Assembly (NCBI GenBank): GCA_021234155.1
Contig: JAJEKV010000060.1
Location: forward strand, 1,638,988 to 1,702,987
From: Isoetes taiwanensis
Taxonomy: Eukaryota > Streptophyta > Lycopodiopsida > Isoetales > Isoetaceae
DNA length: 64,000 nucleotides
Direction of reading: 5' to 3'
The position numbers and the translations under genes are program-made. The first letter of the stretch is position 1; the number at the start of each line of letters is the position of its first letter. Shown here piece after piece: positions 23,656 through 36,140 of this stretch. The notes beneath the pieces are model-generated. The model saw nothing but the letters and a program-made list of their open reading frames with translations, did not search any database and was not told the DNA's origin.

Positions 23656-24416
23656 ATGCAGTCTCCAAGGGTGATTAGAAGCAAAGTGAAATCCAGGAAT
23701 AAGGAGCCAGATGGCAACCGAGATAAAGGAGTTTGAACTGAAGATGAGCTACTTGTTGCTGAATCACATTAGCGAGAAGAAGCGAAAAGTATCTGAAGCG
23801 GAGACAGAGACCAAGAGGCTGGCGACCAGTGGAATGATATTGCGACTTATTATCCCAGATAGAATAAATCATGATTCTTTGCAATGTGAGAAAGGTGGAA
23901 TTTTATTCGAAACTACAAGATTATAAATGATTATGAAAGCGATTACACATGGGGCGAGTCTTGTAATGGCAAATGCCTATGTCGGAGAAGATATAGGAGC
24001 GCCATCAAATTTTAACGAGAGTTATATACAAGGGGCAATGGAAGCTTGGTTGGGAAGATGTGCAACAACAAATTCAGGGGTGATGTTGGAGATGCCACAA
24101 CCATCCACCCCCAGCCCAGGTAAAATAGCTCCTTAACAGTGGCTTCTATTTAGAAAAGAAAGACCTGGCAATTCTTTTATTGTTGTCATTAGCGACAAAC
24201 TTGGAGAATGGAGATGCAAACTCTCCACTTTCATGCTTAGGTCGGAGAGGAAACGAAAGGAAAAGCGGAAGCTATTACCAAGCGGGAGGAATCACCCGGT
24301 GTGGAAGGAAAGAGTTGGATGAGGAAAATTTGGAGTCTATGAGACTTGCATTGGATGCTTCAGAAAAAGATGGAGCAGTGCAAGTTGAAGTAAATGTTGC
24401 CTTGCTGGGGCTATGA
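23656..24416 (+). pseudogene. Trihelix (MYB/SANT-like) transcription-factor pseudogene
   Basis: One frame from 23656 reads RNKEPDGNRDKGV, stop, TEDELLVAES, then QWNDIATYY and RWNFIRNYKIINDYE. An adjacent frame supplies LQCEK just before RW. This is the order of the plant trihelix DNA-binding domain (tryptophan start, QC.K.W, then L..YK.I.DYE). At least five in-frame stops and two frame changes destroy it. Several stops (TGA for a lost tryptophan or arginine codon, TAA for glutamine) fit C-to-T decay of methylated DNA. A later open frame (24180-24416; KELDEENLESMRLALDASEK) may be the C-terminal region. In a functional relative this would be a nuclear transcription regulator. Confidence 0.5.
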
Positions 24417-24873
24417 ATTCCCAATACCATTTGCATGGAATATCCTTACTGCAGGCTATTTTGAGAGGTCATTTTTTGGAGTATGATCTTTGTAAACTTC
24501 CATTCTAAGCAATTTTTTTAAGATATGCATAAGTTTTATGGAGTTTTTTCTTATCTTCTACTAATGAAGTTGGAAGGCTTTTGAAAATGCATTAAGAATC
24601 ACCTTTTCTTTTAACTGTCAGTGAAGAAATGAACTTAGTGCTTTATATGTTCATTAAGATCAGTGGATTCTTAGCCAGCTTAAATTTGTGGTCATATTGC
24701 ATAATTGTTTCCAGAGGAGCTAGTGCAAAGTGCATTACTTTAAGTTCGCAGCCTCATTACATATAGAATTTATCTGAATTTACCTTCGGCATTATAAGGT
24801 AGGTTTTGTGCCATTCCATTGCCATTTGAGTATTTACCTTGCTCATATTTGACCTTGTTTTCTTGTTATATAG

Positions 24874-24945
24874 GTGGCTACAAAATTCTCAAATATTGCA
24901 TTTATGCATCATCCTTTTCTCATATATAATGTCATCTCTAAGAAG
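24874..24945 (+). other. Possible 72-bp exon with canonical splice sites
   Basis: An acceptor (gttatatag, ending 24873) precedes 24 open codons, VATKFSNIAFMHHPF to VISKK, then a gtatgt donor at 24946. Length is a multiple of three and the upstream tract is T-rich. No family is recognised and no partner exon is certain. Confidence 0.3.
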
Positions 24946-25983
24946 GTATGTTTCATTTCAACTCCTCTGCGTTTTCAAGATGCGTTTTTAAGGTTCATAG
25001 ACTTAAGACTTCTGTATTTTTAAGATACGTTTACAATTATCAAACTAGAAAATGGATCCTTGTTCCAAATTTATGCCCTCATTCTTCAAGAATGGAAGGT
25101 TCGTAGGACGGCCTGTACTTGTTGGTCAACGTGTGAGTGATCTAGGTATGATCACATAAGTTTCAACTTTGTAGAGTTTACCTTGAAGCCTCGTGTAAAG
25201 CAGCATGTATTAGATTGCATGATGCAGGACATTGTTGTGTCGCACTAGAATAGGGGCAGTTGGTATTAAGTACGGGAAGTGTTGCAATAAATGTTGGTAG
25301 GCAGACACCCCTGGTTGCTTCCAGATCTGCAAGTTGTGCTATAAATATGAATCAAGCATGTAGCCTTGTTGTTGTTGCACTTCTCAACAAGATACATCGT
25401 GTTGAATGCATTTTGTCTTTGCATATTCTCTGATTCTACCAGTTTGACAGTACATCATGGTTGCTCCATATAATGAATCATTAGATCTGCAGTTTGAGGA
25501 GATTGGAAAACGAACTAGGCTGATTTTTTAGGGAACATGATTACATCAAGTTATCTGACTAGATTATGAGCACTGGCTATTAAATACATGATATGTTGCA
25601 ATAAATGTTGGTAAACAGACCATGTTTTTTAGCTATTATATGTTCAATTTTGATATTTTTCATGAAAATAAAGCTTTCAATCAGAAACCAGATAGTCTTA
25701 GGCCCGACCATAACGTGTAAATCAATAATAGTGTCTTAGTACAACATAGGAACTATAATGTAATTTTTGCAGCCATGATCTATCATGAGTAAGAATTATA
25801 AGCTTTATGTTACCTGCAGTTTCCTCGTTTGAAACTCAGCCAATAGTCCTTACTGACCCTCGATTTTAGAATTACTCCTTAGCTCTTGCAAAGTAAAGTT
25901 ACCATTTGAAACAAAGTAAGTAGAATGGAGCTTCCTTGTTGTCTTATAGTATGTCATGACATGACTTCTTATGGAGGTCTTGT
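24946..25983. other. Intergenic, no gene seen
   Basis: AT-rich with closed frames. Two similar strings (gcaataaatgttggta, at about 25285 and 25598) form a short direct repeat. Confidence 0.35.
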
Positions 25984-26904
25984 ATGCCCTTTGTGTATTA
26001 TGAAGGATTTTGCAATGTCCAAAGCCTTGTGAGGAAGAAGTGCTTGACCAAAGCTCTCGATAAAGCTCGGAGTCTATGGAGCTTATCAGGAATCTTGGAT
26101 TGGAGCTTATCGGTGGGTATGCTCTTCAATACGATGTATGTTCATGCCTTTGTATACAAAGCGGCACAACATTACACATCTTTGTTACGGCATTCCTTGT
26201 TGTCTAGAATGTCGAGATTATCTTTGGAAGTTATTTTTATCACTGACCTTAATTTTATGATACTGGTTCTACTTGATCATTCCGTCTGAAAAGTTTTATT
26301 CTTTGGAGTTGCTTAGGCTAAAGTTTGAAATGTTTGATTATTGAAACGAGGAGACTTTCGGGGAGGCGGCAAGAATGACCAACAATATCGGTGGCGTGTT
26401 AGTAGCCCTACTTGGAGACAAAAGGAGGGTTATTCATGTCCATCTTCTGAGGCTTCTTGTGATTTACGGCCATGGCACTCAACATTTCCTATTTTCCAGA
26501 TCATACCAATTGCACATTTTGTTTGAACTTTAAAAGTTAAATTTTATATGGAATGGTATTTCTGTTTAAAGTAATGCCTCTCGGCGAGGTTGGTACCAAA
26601 AAGAAAAGGCATTACAAAGCTTCGAGCGTTCTGAATCTGCTGATGGTAATGTTGGGGATCTTTTCGGAGCTATGCTAGATGTTCCCAAGGAACCCAAAAT
26701 GACTCCAACGCTGCCATGGACTGGATTGGATGGCCCATTATTTGTGCATTATGTGAAATCAAGCAACTCAAATATTTCGACACTGAAACATGGTCTAGAT
26801 CGAGACACGGATGGTCTGCTTGCAACAATCCATTCCATTAGAAATAGTTTAGGACCCTTATTGTACATAAATTTTGGAAGATGGTTGCTCAAGGTTCCAA
26901 TCTA
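25984..26904 (+). other. Run of open frames, possible decayed or spliced coding sequence
   Basis: Plus-strand segments look protein-like in composition but sit in different frames: EEEVLDQ, then ESMELIRNLGLELIGGYAL (about 26032-26140); EAARMTNNIGGVLVALLGD then VIHVHLLRLLVIYGHG (about 26360-26480); and a 100-codon stretch near 26600-26904 with SADGNVGDLFGAMLDVPKEP. No stop occurs in the last one until 26902. I cannot assign a family. Exons of a degraded gene or captured fragments are both possible. Confidence 0.3.
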
Positions 26905-28559
26905 GTCCATTGAAGGTTCATGTGGTCGATTGAAGGAGTGTCCAATTTGAATGCATTAAAAGGGCACTTGGTCTATTGGGGCTGAATTAACCTCGACTTA
27001 AAACATCCTAGCCAACTCAAATTTACTTAGAAACTACATTGTGTGGGATCAATTGAAACCTAAGGACTTAAGCACTTCAATATAGGCGCATGCTGAGGAG
27101 GACTTAAAAATGGCATCCTCCCCTAAAGGACCAAGAAAGAAAATAGAACAAAAAAAACAAGATAGAGATCCACATGGCATTATTTCAGCAAGGAACAATT
27201 ATATTATTTTTTAGGGCCAGCCAATATTGGTTGTCCTTTAAAAAAGCTCGTGGCAATGCCACATGGATATTCTCCATTAACTTCCACTCAAATGGAATAC
27301 ATAGCAACAATGATTTTCTGACATGGCAAAATCATATTAGGTATTTACTTAAATTAGACTTTTAAAGCCATGGTCGAACTTCACCCTAAGTGAAATGAGA
27401 CATGTCCTAATTCCATTCCATACGAACTACTAGTCCCAATTTCGTCGGGGGGAATCCCCGGAACAGAATACGGACTGCAACCTAGAGCCAATTGGAAGCT
27501 TCCTATGAAAAGAAGAGCATGCAGTTTTCCCTCCATCGAAATTCTCCTCTGCAGAACTCCATTTCGCTAGCGCCATTGCGGTCCCACAAGAAATTTTTGA
27601 AACAAGTCAGTAATTTGTTATTCAGAATTATAGGCTTCGACTCTCATAATATTTTATTCGAATTCAAATCTATGCTTTTATAGGACATTTTATTTGGATC
27701 ATCCATGTTTAATTTTTGCATGTAAATTGAATGATAATAGATAGAATGCTTCCTTCTCTTCCTTCATAAGAAATCTAAGAATCATGTAGTTTTTTTCCTC
27801 AAGAATTTAATTTTGTATCCGTAGAGTTTTTAATCGTCCTTCAATCAAGCTATTCCTCTTGCATTCCTCTTTCTCAAGGCATTGATGAGAATTCAAGCAT
27901 CCAACACCTCCTGTTGTTCACCATTTCTATCGTCCAATTAGCCGTCTACATTATCATTATGCTGTATGTTTAGCCTTTTTAGAAATGTCTAAGATGTTCG
28001 CTCCTCTTGCTAGCATCTTCATCTATCCACCTGTGTTGCAAAATAATACACCTGGCTCCCAAGGTGTTTCCAATGAACAATTTGAGAAAAAAAAATGAGG
28101 CCATAAACCCAAGATTGCTAAAACGCCAGCAGGAGATATTGTGAAGGACATCGGCACTAACTGAGAGGATCACTGGGTTGTTATGCTAATTCATCTTCGT
28201 GGACAGATGCACGAGGAGTTTTTTTTACTAAAGCAAGTAACCCTTAGGGCTTGTGCAACGACAAGGTGGATCTACCCCAATCCAGGTCAGTAGCTAAGGT
28301 TTTCGTTGGTTAGCTTGAAAACATTCTGTTGCACTTCTGCCATGTGAGTCTCTGAAATAGTGATCCTAGACTTTAAAGTTACAAAGGAATATCAGATGAG
28401 ACAGAAATAAGATCTCAAGACCTCATATTTATCATCATCAGATAGTTTGGACACCATATACTAATTATATAACCTATCCTTAATTTACTGAAGTATTTGA
28501 TCTGGAGTAGGCACAAAATTTTTTAACACCAGGTGGCATTGACTTTTTCAAATGACCCA
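26905..28559. other. Intergenic, no gene seen
   Basis: Short frames only. A T7-T8 run near 28219 could be the (minus-strand) poly(A) of the neighbouring LINE relic, but no flanking duplication was found. Confidence 0.35.
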
Positions 28560-29700
28560 GCAGGCCAATGCCCCTGTAATATGGAACACTCGTTTAAGCC
28601 TCATCCAACGTCCAGGGAGTGAACCAAATAGAAGTTGCTAGCTGTTGAGATGTGACTGAAAATGATCCTAAATTCACGCCCATGTGGGTATGAACATTAT
28701 CACACAAGACAAAACAATGTTCAATAGTCTCAGGCAACACCTTGCATACGGGGCAGTGTGAGCTTATTCGTGGCTTAAACGAGTGGAACTTCAGATACTC
28801 TAATTGAACGATGAACAATTTGCCAAAGAAGCAGGGAGTGCTTGGGAGTGATATTTTTATCTTAGATGCAGTTCCACATGCGATGAAATGCTCCTCTTAC
28901 ACTGTCAATGCTCAATGTGAAGATGGGGGCATGGGGGAGCACGTCAGGGATTTGTAGCAATGCTGAACTAGATCCTTACCCAGTGAAATGTTTCCATTAG
29001 TTTTCCAAATCTGCTCCTCTTTGTGGTTAGGCATAAGAGGGATGTTGTCTACGACAATTTCCCGTACGATGTTTTTCTGCGAAATGCTGGCCAAGTAAGA
29101 AGTCATTCATTGTAATACCATGCTTGAAGTGTGGAAGCACTAGCCTCATGCTACCTCTTCTATGTTCTAGGGTGCAAGGAGGCTACAAGCAGGAGGCAAT
29201 CAAGAGGAAGCCACAAGAAGGGGGAAGAATTTTGTATGCAATGCTACGGGTCAATGGCCATCAAAGGTTCATAGTTTGCCAAGTGTTCTTGAGGCCTTTG
29301 AAAGAGGCATATATAAATAAGCTTGAGGTAGAAGAGCCAAGATAAGCGAGGTTTTCTACTGCGGGAACTGCGAAGAGCAACCTGAAATGCTTTATGCGGT
29401 TCTTACAACTACACCTGTCTCATTGTCACCCCACAGAAAGTTCCAAACTAGCACAATTATCTCTTTAAATTTCTAGGGAGGAGCTAGTAACACTGAAACC
29501 ACATACACATGCATACTATTAAGGACAGATTTAGCTACCCGCACTCTCCCGACCATGGATAAAGAAGCACCTCTCTACCATTGCAAATGCCGCTGAAGGT
29601 TGAGAATGACCTCATCCCATGCTTGAGCTGCTGAAATCTCCACTCAAAAAGGAACTCCAAACGACTTGGTAGTAGTACCCGATGTCATGAATCTATAAGA
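28560..29700 (-). mobile_element. L1-type LINE relic: reverse-transcriptase C-terminal part and zf-RVT domain
   Basis: Reading the minus strand from 29700: KSFGVPF; AAQAWDEVILNLQRHLQW; LSMVGRVRVAKSVLNSMHVY; and FLWGDNETG. These are the thumb and connection motifs of plant L1 ORF2 proteins. Then come a charged linker (29106-28912), KHSLLLWQIVHRS, and a zinc-binding zf-RVT segment HCPVCKVLPETIEHCFVLC (about 28758-28700). The family copies itself by target-primed reverse transcription. Several stops and frameshifts show a dead copy; the catalytic palm and endonuclease are absent upstream of 29700. Confidence 0.75.
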
Positions 29701-30102
29701 AAGATATCAAAAAACTATATGAGCAAGGAATATGGAATACTCACAAGGAATATGGAATATTTAAAAAAGATCAGGCTACTATATTGATAACATGACATGT
29801 AAAATGCCATGAAGGGCGCAAGAGAACAAGGAAACTTGGACAAGAAATATTTGCAATTGTCGTTGAAGTAGAATGGTCTCTATAACCATAGACATGGAAT
29901 TGAAGTACAATGGTCTCTATCTATAATGCTTGCATTGTATGGACTCCAATTGTGCATGTTTTCCATTTGGGCAAAGTGCATGAGTGCCACTTGGCAACAT
30001 GGAGCTAGCCACTTAGCATATTCTATGCCAGACACTTGGCATACATATAATATGTCATCAACATGACAATACAACACGAGCATAATGATAACAATATGGA
30101 GA

Positions 30103-30151
30103 TAACTCATGTGCTAGAGACAAGGTATCACAACCCCATGAGTTCGAATCC
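30103..30151 (+). other. tRNA-like promoter remnant (SINE head or pseudo-tRNA)
   Basis: An A-box-like taactcatgtgctagag (30103-30119) is followed by a B-box-like gagttcgaatcc (30140-30151). The spacing is about 10 bp shorter than in a real tRNA gene and no cloverleaf can be drawn, so this is at best a tRNA-derived SINE remnant. A second, weaker copy of the B-box part (gacttcaaatcc) follows at about 30166. Confidence 0.3.
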
Positions 30152-30596
30152 ATCTAACACCCCATGACTTCAAATCCACCTAACAATTTTGTAGACGAGT
30201 GACGACCATTCTCATATTGTATCCATATGGTCGTAATACTATCCCTATTAGGATTGATTGATCTGAACACAAAGGAGAGATATGACACAAGAAAGTGACT
30301 TTATTGAAGAAACCTGACAGAATAACAATACAAAGAAGTACAAAACTAATCTAATGTGCCACGCACGATGTGTATGACGCTCCCTACAAAGCATACGACG
30401 CCCTGCCATATACCTTATGGGAAATTCCCTATCACATCGGCTGCATGGGCCCTCTGTTTGTCCCTCTCCAGGGGATGGCTAGGGCACGTGAAGGAGACAC
30501 GAAGGTGTCTTCCACGCCCCGTCTCCTATGGGCTCCTATAACAGTGGAAGCATAAGCATAAATACAACGTCAGCATTGGCAATACAATACAATATA

Positions 30597-31971
30597 GTCG
30601 GCTACCTCGAAAGATAGTGCCATCTATCCAACAGCAGATCCATCATAGATATCGATAGATCATCATTACATGAGCTTCTACTTAGGCTCAAACTCGTGGG
30701 GGGAAGTAGACTGATAGCTGAGATCTCAAGATAGAGTAGAGTGAGATATAATAATGACTGGGCTAGCAATAAACAATGGCTAGGGTTGACCACTCCATCC
30801 CACCTCCTGTGCATACTATGGAGATGGGCTAATTCAGGCTCTGTCGTGATTGTAACCTGTCGGAGACGTAACCTCTTGATATTACCCAACAAGGCTACTC
30901 TAGGTTGCATCTCCCGAGTCCGATGAGGCAGGAAGGGTTGTATCTCCTTACGGGAAAACTGATAGCTTTCGATAGATGGCTAGAAGGGTCACGTGGCGAC
31001 ATAGCGTCCTTATTCGGCCCGAACTCCCAAAAACAAGAGCCACGCCAACACTGCAACTCACGAGGGTCGAAGCGACACCATCAACCAAGAAGTGTCGGAA
31101 CTCATACACGGTCCTCGAAGTGGTGGCTATAAGCAGCTTGCTCTAAGTCCCGATGGCCGCGTTAACCAAGGACTCCCTCTATCTTGCCATACATTTCTGT
31201 TCACGTGGTGCTTTCGATCACTCCATAGCCTTCATAGCACAATTGGGCTCTATACTGTTTGCATATAATCAGGAACTAAGGGTCTAAATTAGAAGCATCA
31301 TCTAAAATGCAGGCTACTAGGTCTCTACCCTTCTTCCCAATACAAGAGGCAAACATGATCAACTAACACCATATATCCACATAACATGATAATAAATAAA
31401 GATAACACATCTAAAAATCCTAATCATATACATCCCAACTGATTTAAGGTTCATTGAATTAAGGTTCAAAAGATCAAGCTGAGGAGCTCTACTAGAATCT
31501 GAGATACTAACTCATTGGAATCTAGCTTCCGGATGATCTACCAAAGAAATTACTTAAAATACACACTCCCGAAGGAACTTCCACCCATACAGCATCTCCA
31601 TGGCTCTGTAAGTGGTTCAGAAGTATCCCATTCCACTCTACCGCGTGCAGCTCACACAGGGGCTATATATTGGCCTTGACAGGGGTTCGAGCAGGTTGGG
31701 TAGGCCTAGGGATAGGGTTTGTCCATTAGTGGATTAGGGTTGCCATGTCACGCCAAGTGGCTCCAATAGGGTGCATCCATGTGGGGGGTGGCCAATAGGA
31801 TGGGGCCATGTGGAAATGGTTCTATCCTAAGGTTGGCAAACTTATATGAAATAATTTAGCCGTGCTCCCTTATCCACATGTTAAGGTATACAAGGCTACT
31901 AAGGTAGGCTTGTATGGTGACATGGTCTAGAATATACGTATTTATATCGTATATTTTAGGGGGCGATCACA
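30597..31971 (-). repeat. 3' LTR of the chromovirus
   Basis: It is co-linear with 40985-42374; shared blocks include gtcggctac, tagtgccatc, ctactagaatctgagata, gtggccaataggatgggg and acttatatgaaata. On the coding strand it begins TGTGATCGCCCCC directly after a polypurine tract. Its far end may reach about 30250, since the other LTR appears to lack some 300 bp there. Confidence 0.8.
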
Positions 31972-31984
31972 TCCTTCTCCCTCC
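31972..31984 (-). other. Polypurine tract of the chromovirus
   Basis: The coding strand reads ggagggagaagga immediately before the TG start of the 3' LTR. This is the plus-strand primer site of LTR retrotransposons and fixes the inner LTR edge at 31971. Confidence 0.8.
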
Positions 31985-32802
31985 ACATCACAGAAGCACC
32001 AATGTTATACGCCGACATTATGATAGAACAAACACCATCAACCTTACAAGATACAATCACACGGGATATAGCAATTCAACTTTATTGAAATGATCAACTT
32101 CCAATATTTACTTATAACATTAATTGTAAGGCTATGTTTACATACTTATACAAAATTGTATTAGCCTTACTAGTTATCATTATAAAAAGTTAACACCTAA
32201 TGTCATCATAACATGTCCAGGAGTTTATAATTAAGCATGAATTCTATTCTTCTCGTAATGTGCTCCTTCCTCCATGCTCTCCTCCTTCTTTGACCTGTCA
32301 TTATGGCACCGTGGTTGTAGTTAATAAGTTGTGGTTTAAGGACCACCCTTCTAATTACCTCATGAGCAGACACTAGCTCAAGGTTACCTCACAATATCTT
32401 TTGATCATGGCCATAAGATTTAAGCTTAAGGACCATTTAGATGATCTAAAGTAAGCCCGTAATGTACACTAGAACCCCTACGCGAACCGATGCGTGCGCA
32501 CCGCATGATTATCGCGTAGCTAAGGAACGTTTAAGATGATTCCATGATCATGTGCTTAATCCTACATGATCTTTGATTATGCACACCTGCAGTGCATCAC
32601 GGCCTAGAGAATATTTAGGATGATCTTATCATTGCCTATGATCCAATGCTTGCTTAATGCATCTTAGATATCCTAGGATGCATACGCTCTCTCCTCTTAA
32701 GCACTAACATGCATGCTAAAGCTATCACTTACATTGGCTGACATAGGCTGAATTGGAGCAACCTAGGCTGTCGGGTGCTCCATAAAGCATGGTATTGTCT
32801 TT

Positions 32803-33900
32803 CTAAGTTTTTGTGCAAGTTGCGTCTTCTACAGGCAAATGCTTCCATTTGACCAGATATTGAAGGAACTTTGACCTTCTTATCTTCTTAAATGCCTTAT
32901 CAAGGAGGCTTTTAGGGACAATTTCAACTTGTTCCTCCGTCCCTTCCAACAATGTTGGGATCTCCAACACCTCTTTAGGATTGGGTGTATGTTCCTTAAG
33001 AAAGCTTACATGGAAGACATTATATACTTTTAAGTGAGCTGGAGGATCAAGTCTGTAGGATTGACTACCTACTCTTTCAAACATTTGAAAGGTCCCACCC
33101 ACCTTGAAGCAAGTTTCTTGCAATTGCCATATAGACTTGGCAGCGGCTTTAATCCTCGGTGGCCAGCTATCTCACGAAATTCCCTTCTTTGTCCTATGTT
33201 TGTACGCCCAAACTCTTTTGTGACTTCTTACTGACTAGCAAATACCATCGGACTTCCTCCACTAACTCTTGCATCCTCCAACAATTGTTGAGAGACCTCT
33301 ACATTGGACGCATGTTTGTGCCATGGATATGAGGCATTGATAGCTATAATTGGTCATAAAGGGGGACATCTGAGAAGATTCTTGTTTGGTGCTATTGTAT
33401 ATAAACTCCACCAAGTATATATAGTCCTCCCACTTTGATTGCTTATTCCGTAGTGCCTCAATATATCCTTTAGGATTTTGTTTGTCCTCTCCGTCTGACC
33501 ATCAGTTTGGGAATAATATGTTGTACTCATGCAAAGCTTCATCCCTATAGTGGTGAAGAAATCCTTTTAAAAGGTGCTTATGAACTTTGGGTCTCTATTA
33601 GAAATGATTTCTCTGGGCATCCCTTGCAATCTAAAGATCTCTTTTGCAAAAAACAAGGTGGTATCTAAAGGCGTATACGTAAAGTTCAACACTTATGGCA
33701 AAATGCCATCTTGGATAATTTATCGACCACTACATTAAAAGCGTCTTTGTCCTATTTGTTAGGTAGGCCCATTATGAAATCCCATCTTTGACCATAGGCT
33801 TGCATTTGGGGATGGCAAAGGGTTGGAGCTCACGGAATTGAAGTTGCCTGCTTAGTTTGTTAACCTGGCGGCACTTAGAATGTAGCGGTGATGTCCTTCT
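32803..33900 (-). pseudogene. Gypsy integrase with C-terminal chromodomain, broken
   Basis: Minus-strand fragments in order: WDFIMGLPNK and VVVDKLSKMAF (integrase core start, about 33790-33690), YYSQTDGQTERTNKILKDIL (33520-33460, the YHPQTDGQTER-type core motif), FERVGSQSYRLDPPAHLKVY and VFHVSFLKEH (C-terminal region, about 33080-32990), then FLQYLVKWKHLPVEDATC (about 32864-32815), the chromodomain core. Integrase inserts cDNA; the chromodomain is thought to target it to marked chromatin. Frameshifts separate the pieces. Confidence 0.82.
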
Positions 33901-34209
33901 TCATGCGGTCAAAAGTAACTACTTCTTATCTTGATAAGTTTCCATGAAGCAGATGCATGGCGGCCCTAATGGGCTATTATGAGCATCATAAAATTAACCG
34001 CCTCCCAGGCGACTCTGGGACTGCAGGTTGCTTAATATAAGGTGCCTTCCTTTTGTATTTCTTATAGGCTTCTCTTTCTTTATCGTCCTTGCTTCTTTGC
34101 CAAGGCTAGTTCATACGTCCTTGAATTCCATACTAGAGGGAATGGCTTCCTATATCTACTTGCCAAATTCGTTTACCAAAGTCAATACGGCGTTGCAGTG
34201 CACTCTGGT

Positions 34210-35430
34210 CTTCAAAGGTCGACGAGAAAGCGTGTCGGCAACCACGTTTAACTTTCCTAGTTTATAAGTTATCTCAAAGTCATACTCTTCGAGAAATTCC
34301 ATCCAACGTCTTTGCCTCAAATTGAGGAGTGATTGCGTGAAAATGTATTGGAGGCTTTGATGGTCAGTGTCTAACTAGAACATCCTACCAAACAAATAAA
34401 GGCTCCAAACAGAAAGATCCCTTACAACTACTAGGAGCTCTTGGTCTTGGGTCGTGTAGCACTGTTCATCGTCGTTCATCTTCTTAGTCGTAGGCGACTA
34501 CCTTGTCTTCTTGCATGAGCACTCCTTCTGCTGCTATGATGCTTGCATCTGTTGCTACCAACTTATCGCCTGCGGGTGGTGAGGTTAACACTTGAAACAT
34601 TCAGAGGCTTTCTTAGGCTTGTCAAGGAAGCTTTTGAATCAATATTTATTTAATCAGCAACTTTACGATGCTTAATAGGTGCGAAGAGGTACATGTAGCA
34701 AAATCTTTCACAAACTTCCTACAATAACCTGCAAGGCTAGGGGAGCTTCTTATTTCAGCCACGTTTTTCGGTGCTGGCCAATCGATTATTGCTTTGATCT
34801 TGGACGAATCAGTTGTGCTTCCTTCGGCTGACACCACATAGCCTTGATATTCCATCTTTGATATTGCGAAATGATAGTTTGAGAGCTTGCCAAACAAGCT
34901 GTATCTTCTTAACTTCTACCAGACTCTCCTCAAATGGATCACATGTTCTTCCAGTAATTTGTTGTAAACCAAGAGATCGTCAAAATGATGAGAACTCGTC
35001 TAAGAACTCCTTCAAGATATCATTCATCAAATGCATAAAAGTTGTTGGAGTATTGGATAGATAAAAGGGCATAATTGTGAACTCGTAGTGCCCATACTGC
35101 ATTCTGAAAGCGCTCTTATGAATATCTTCCTCCTTGATTCTTATTTGGTGATAGCTCAACCTCGAGTTGATTTTAGAGAAGATTCTTGCTCCTTAAAGCT
35201 GATCCATTAGGTCATCGGCCCTTGGCAATGCATATTTGTTCTTTATCATTTGCTTATTAAGCTGTCGATAATCAATGCACATTCTTAGACTTCCGTCTGT
35301 CTTCTTCACAAATAGAATGGAAGCTCCAAAGTGCGATATGCTTGACCGAATGAATCCAAGCTTTAGGAATTCCTACAATTGCTTGATTAGTTTTGCTAGC
35401 TCTGGAGTGCTCATCCTATAGGGAGCCTTG
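34210..35430 (-). pseudogene. Gypsy reverse transcriptase and RNase H, broken
   Basis: RT fragments: [49 protein letters not shown] (about 35250-35050), then the catalytic FDDLLVY present only after a 1-nt shift (about 34970), and FGKLSNYHFAISKMEYQGYV (34893-34830). RNase H follows: ATDASIIAAEGVL (about 34560), [41 protein letters not shown] (34372-34215). The domain order is normal for gypsy elements. Stops and frameshifts abolish activity. Confidence 0.85.
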
Positions 35431-36140
35431 CTAATCGGCTGAGCATCTAGTGTAAGAGTTATTTCACACTCCACGCCTCTATAAGGCGGTAGCTCATGGA
35501 TTTCATCCAGAAAGAGGTCATGAAACTCCTTGGGTGGCGTAGCAACCCTCCTAGAGTAATTGCTTTAGAAAGCATGCTTTTCTCATATGTTTATTATTTA
35601 GCTCAACTTGACCTCTAGTCTAGAATGTATTCAACTTCATCCTTCAAGATGCATTTATGTAATTTGCTTAAAAAAAATACCTTTGCATTGAGAGAGAGTT
35701 GTCTTACCTTTGACTACCAAAAAGGTTGCCATTGGTAGCCATGATGAAATCTCATGCTTATCCTAGTCTATCATTTGCTTTTTGCCAACTTTAGGAACTC
35801 CATCCAAGCTATAATTAAGGTTATATTTCATAGATATCCATAACTTTTTGCCCCCACATGCTCAATATGGTTCCAATTAGGCATGTACTTAAAAATTGAC
35901 TCTTCTTCCTTTAGTATACTTAAAATTGCCCACATGCGAACTAGCCCAGGCCTTAGCCCGACTTTAAGTCTTAGCCTTCAACAATCTTTTGCCCAACACA
36001 GGGAAAAACAAAGTTATGGGAACTACCTCTGTTTATAAGGGCTATATATGGCTAATCATCTATGATTCCTCACACACTATAGTTGTTGCTTGACTTTCCA
36101 CACTATATCTGTTTCAATTCTGCTTCATTTATACTCATCT

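Noticed and set aside
30100-30200. Candidate tRNA gene
   Set aside because: A- and B-box-like strings are present, but spacing is too short and no cloverleaf forms; kept only as a tRNA-like remnant.
30602-31132. Frames of 61-102 codons
   Set aside because: They lie entirely within the 3' LTR and are not maintained in the other LTR copy.
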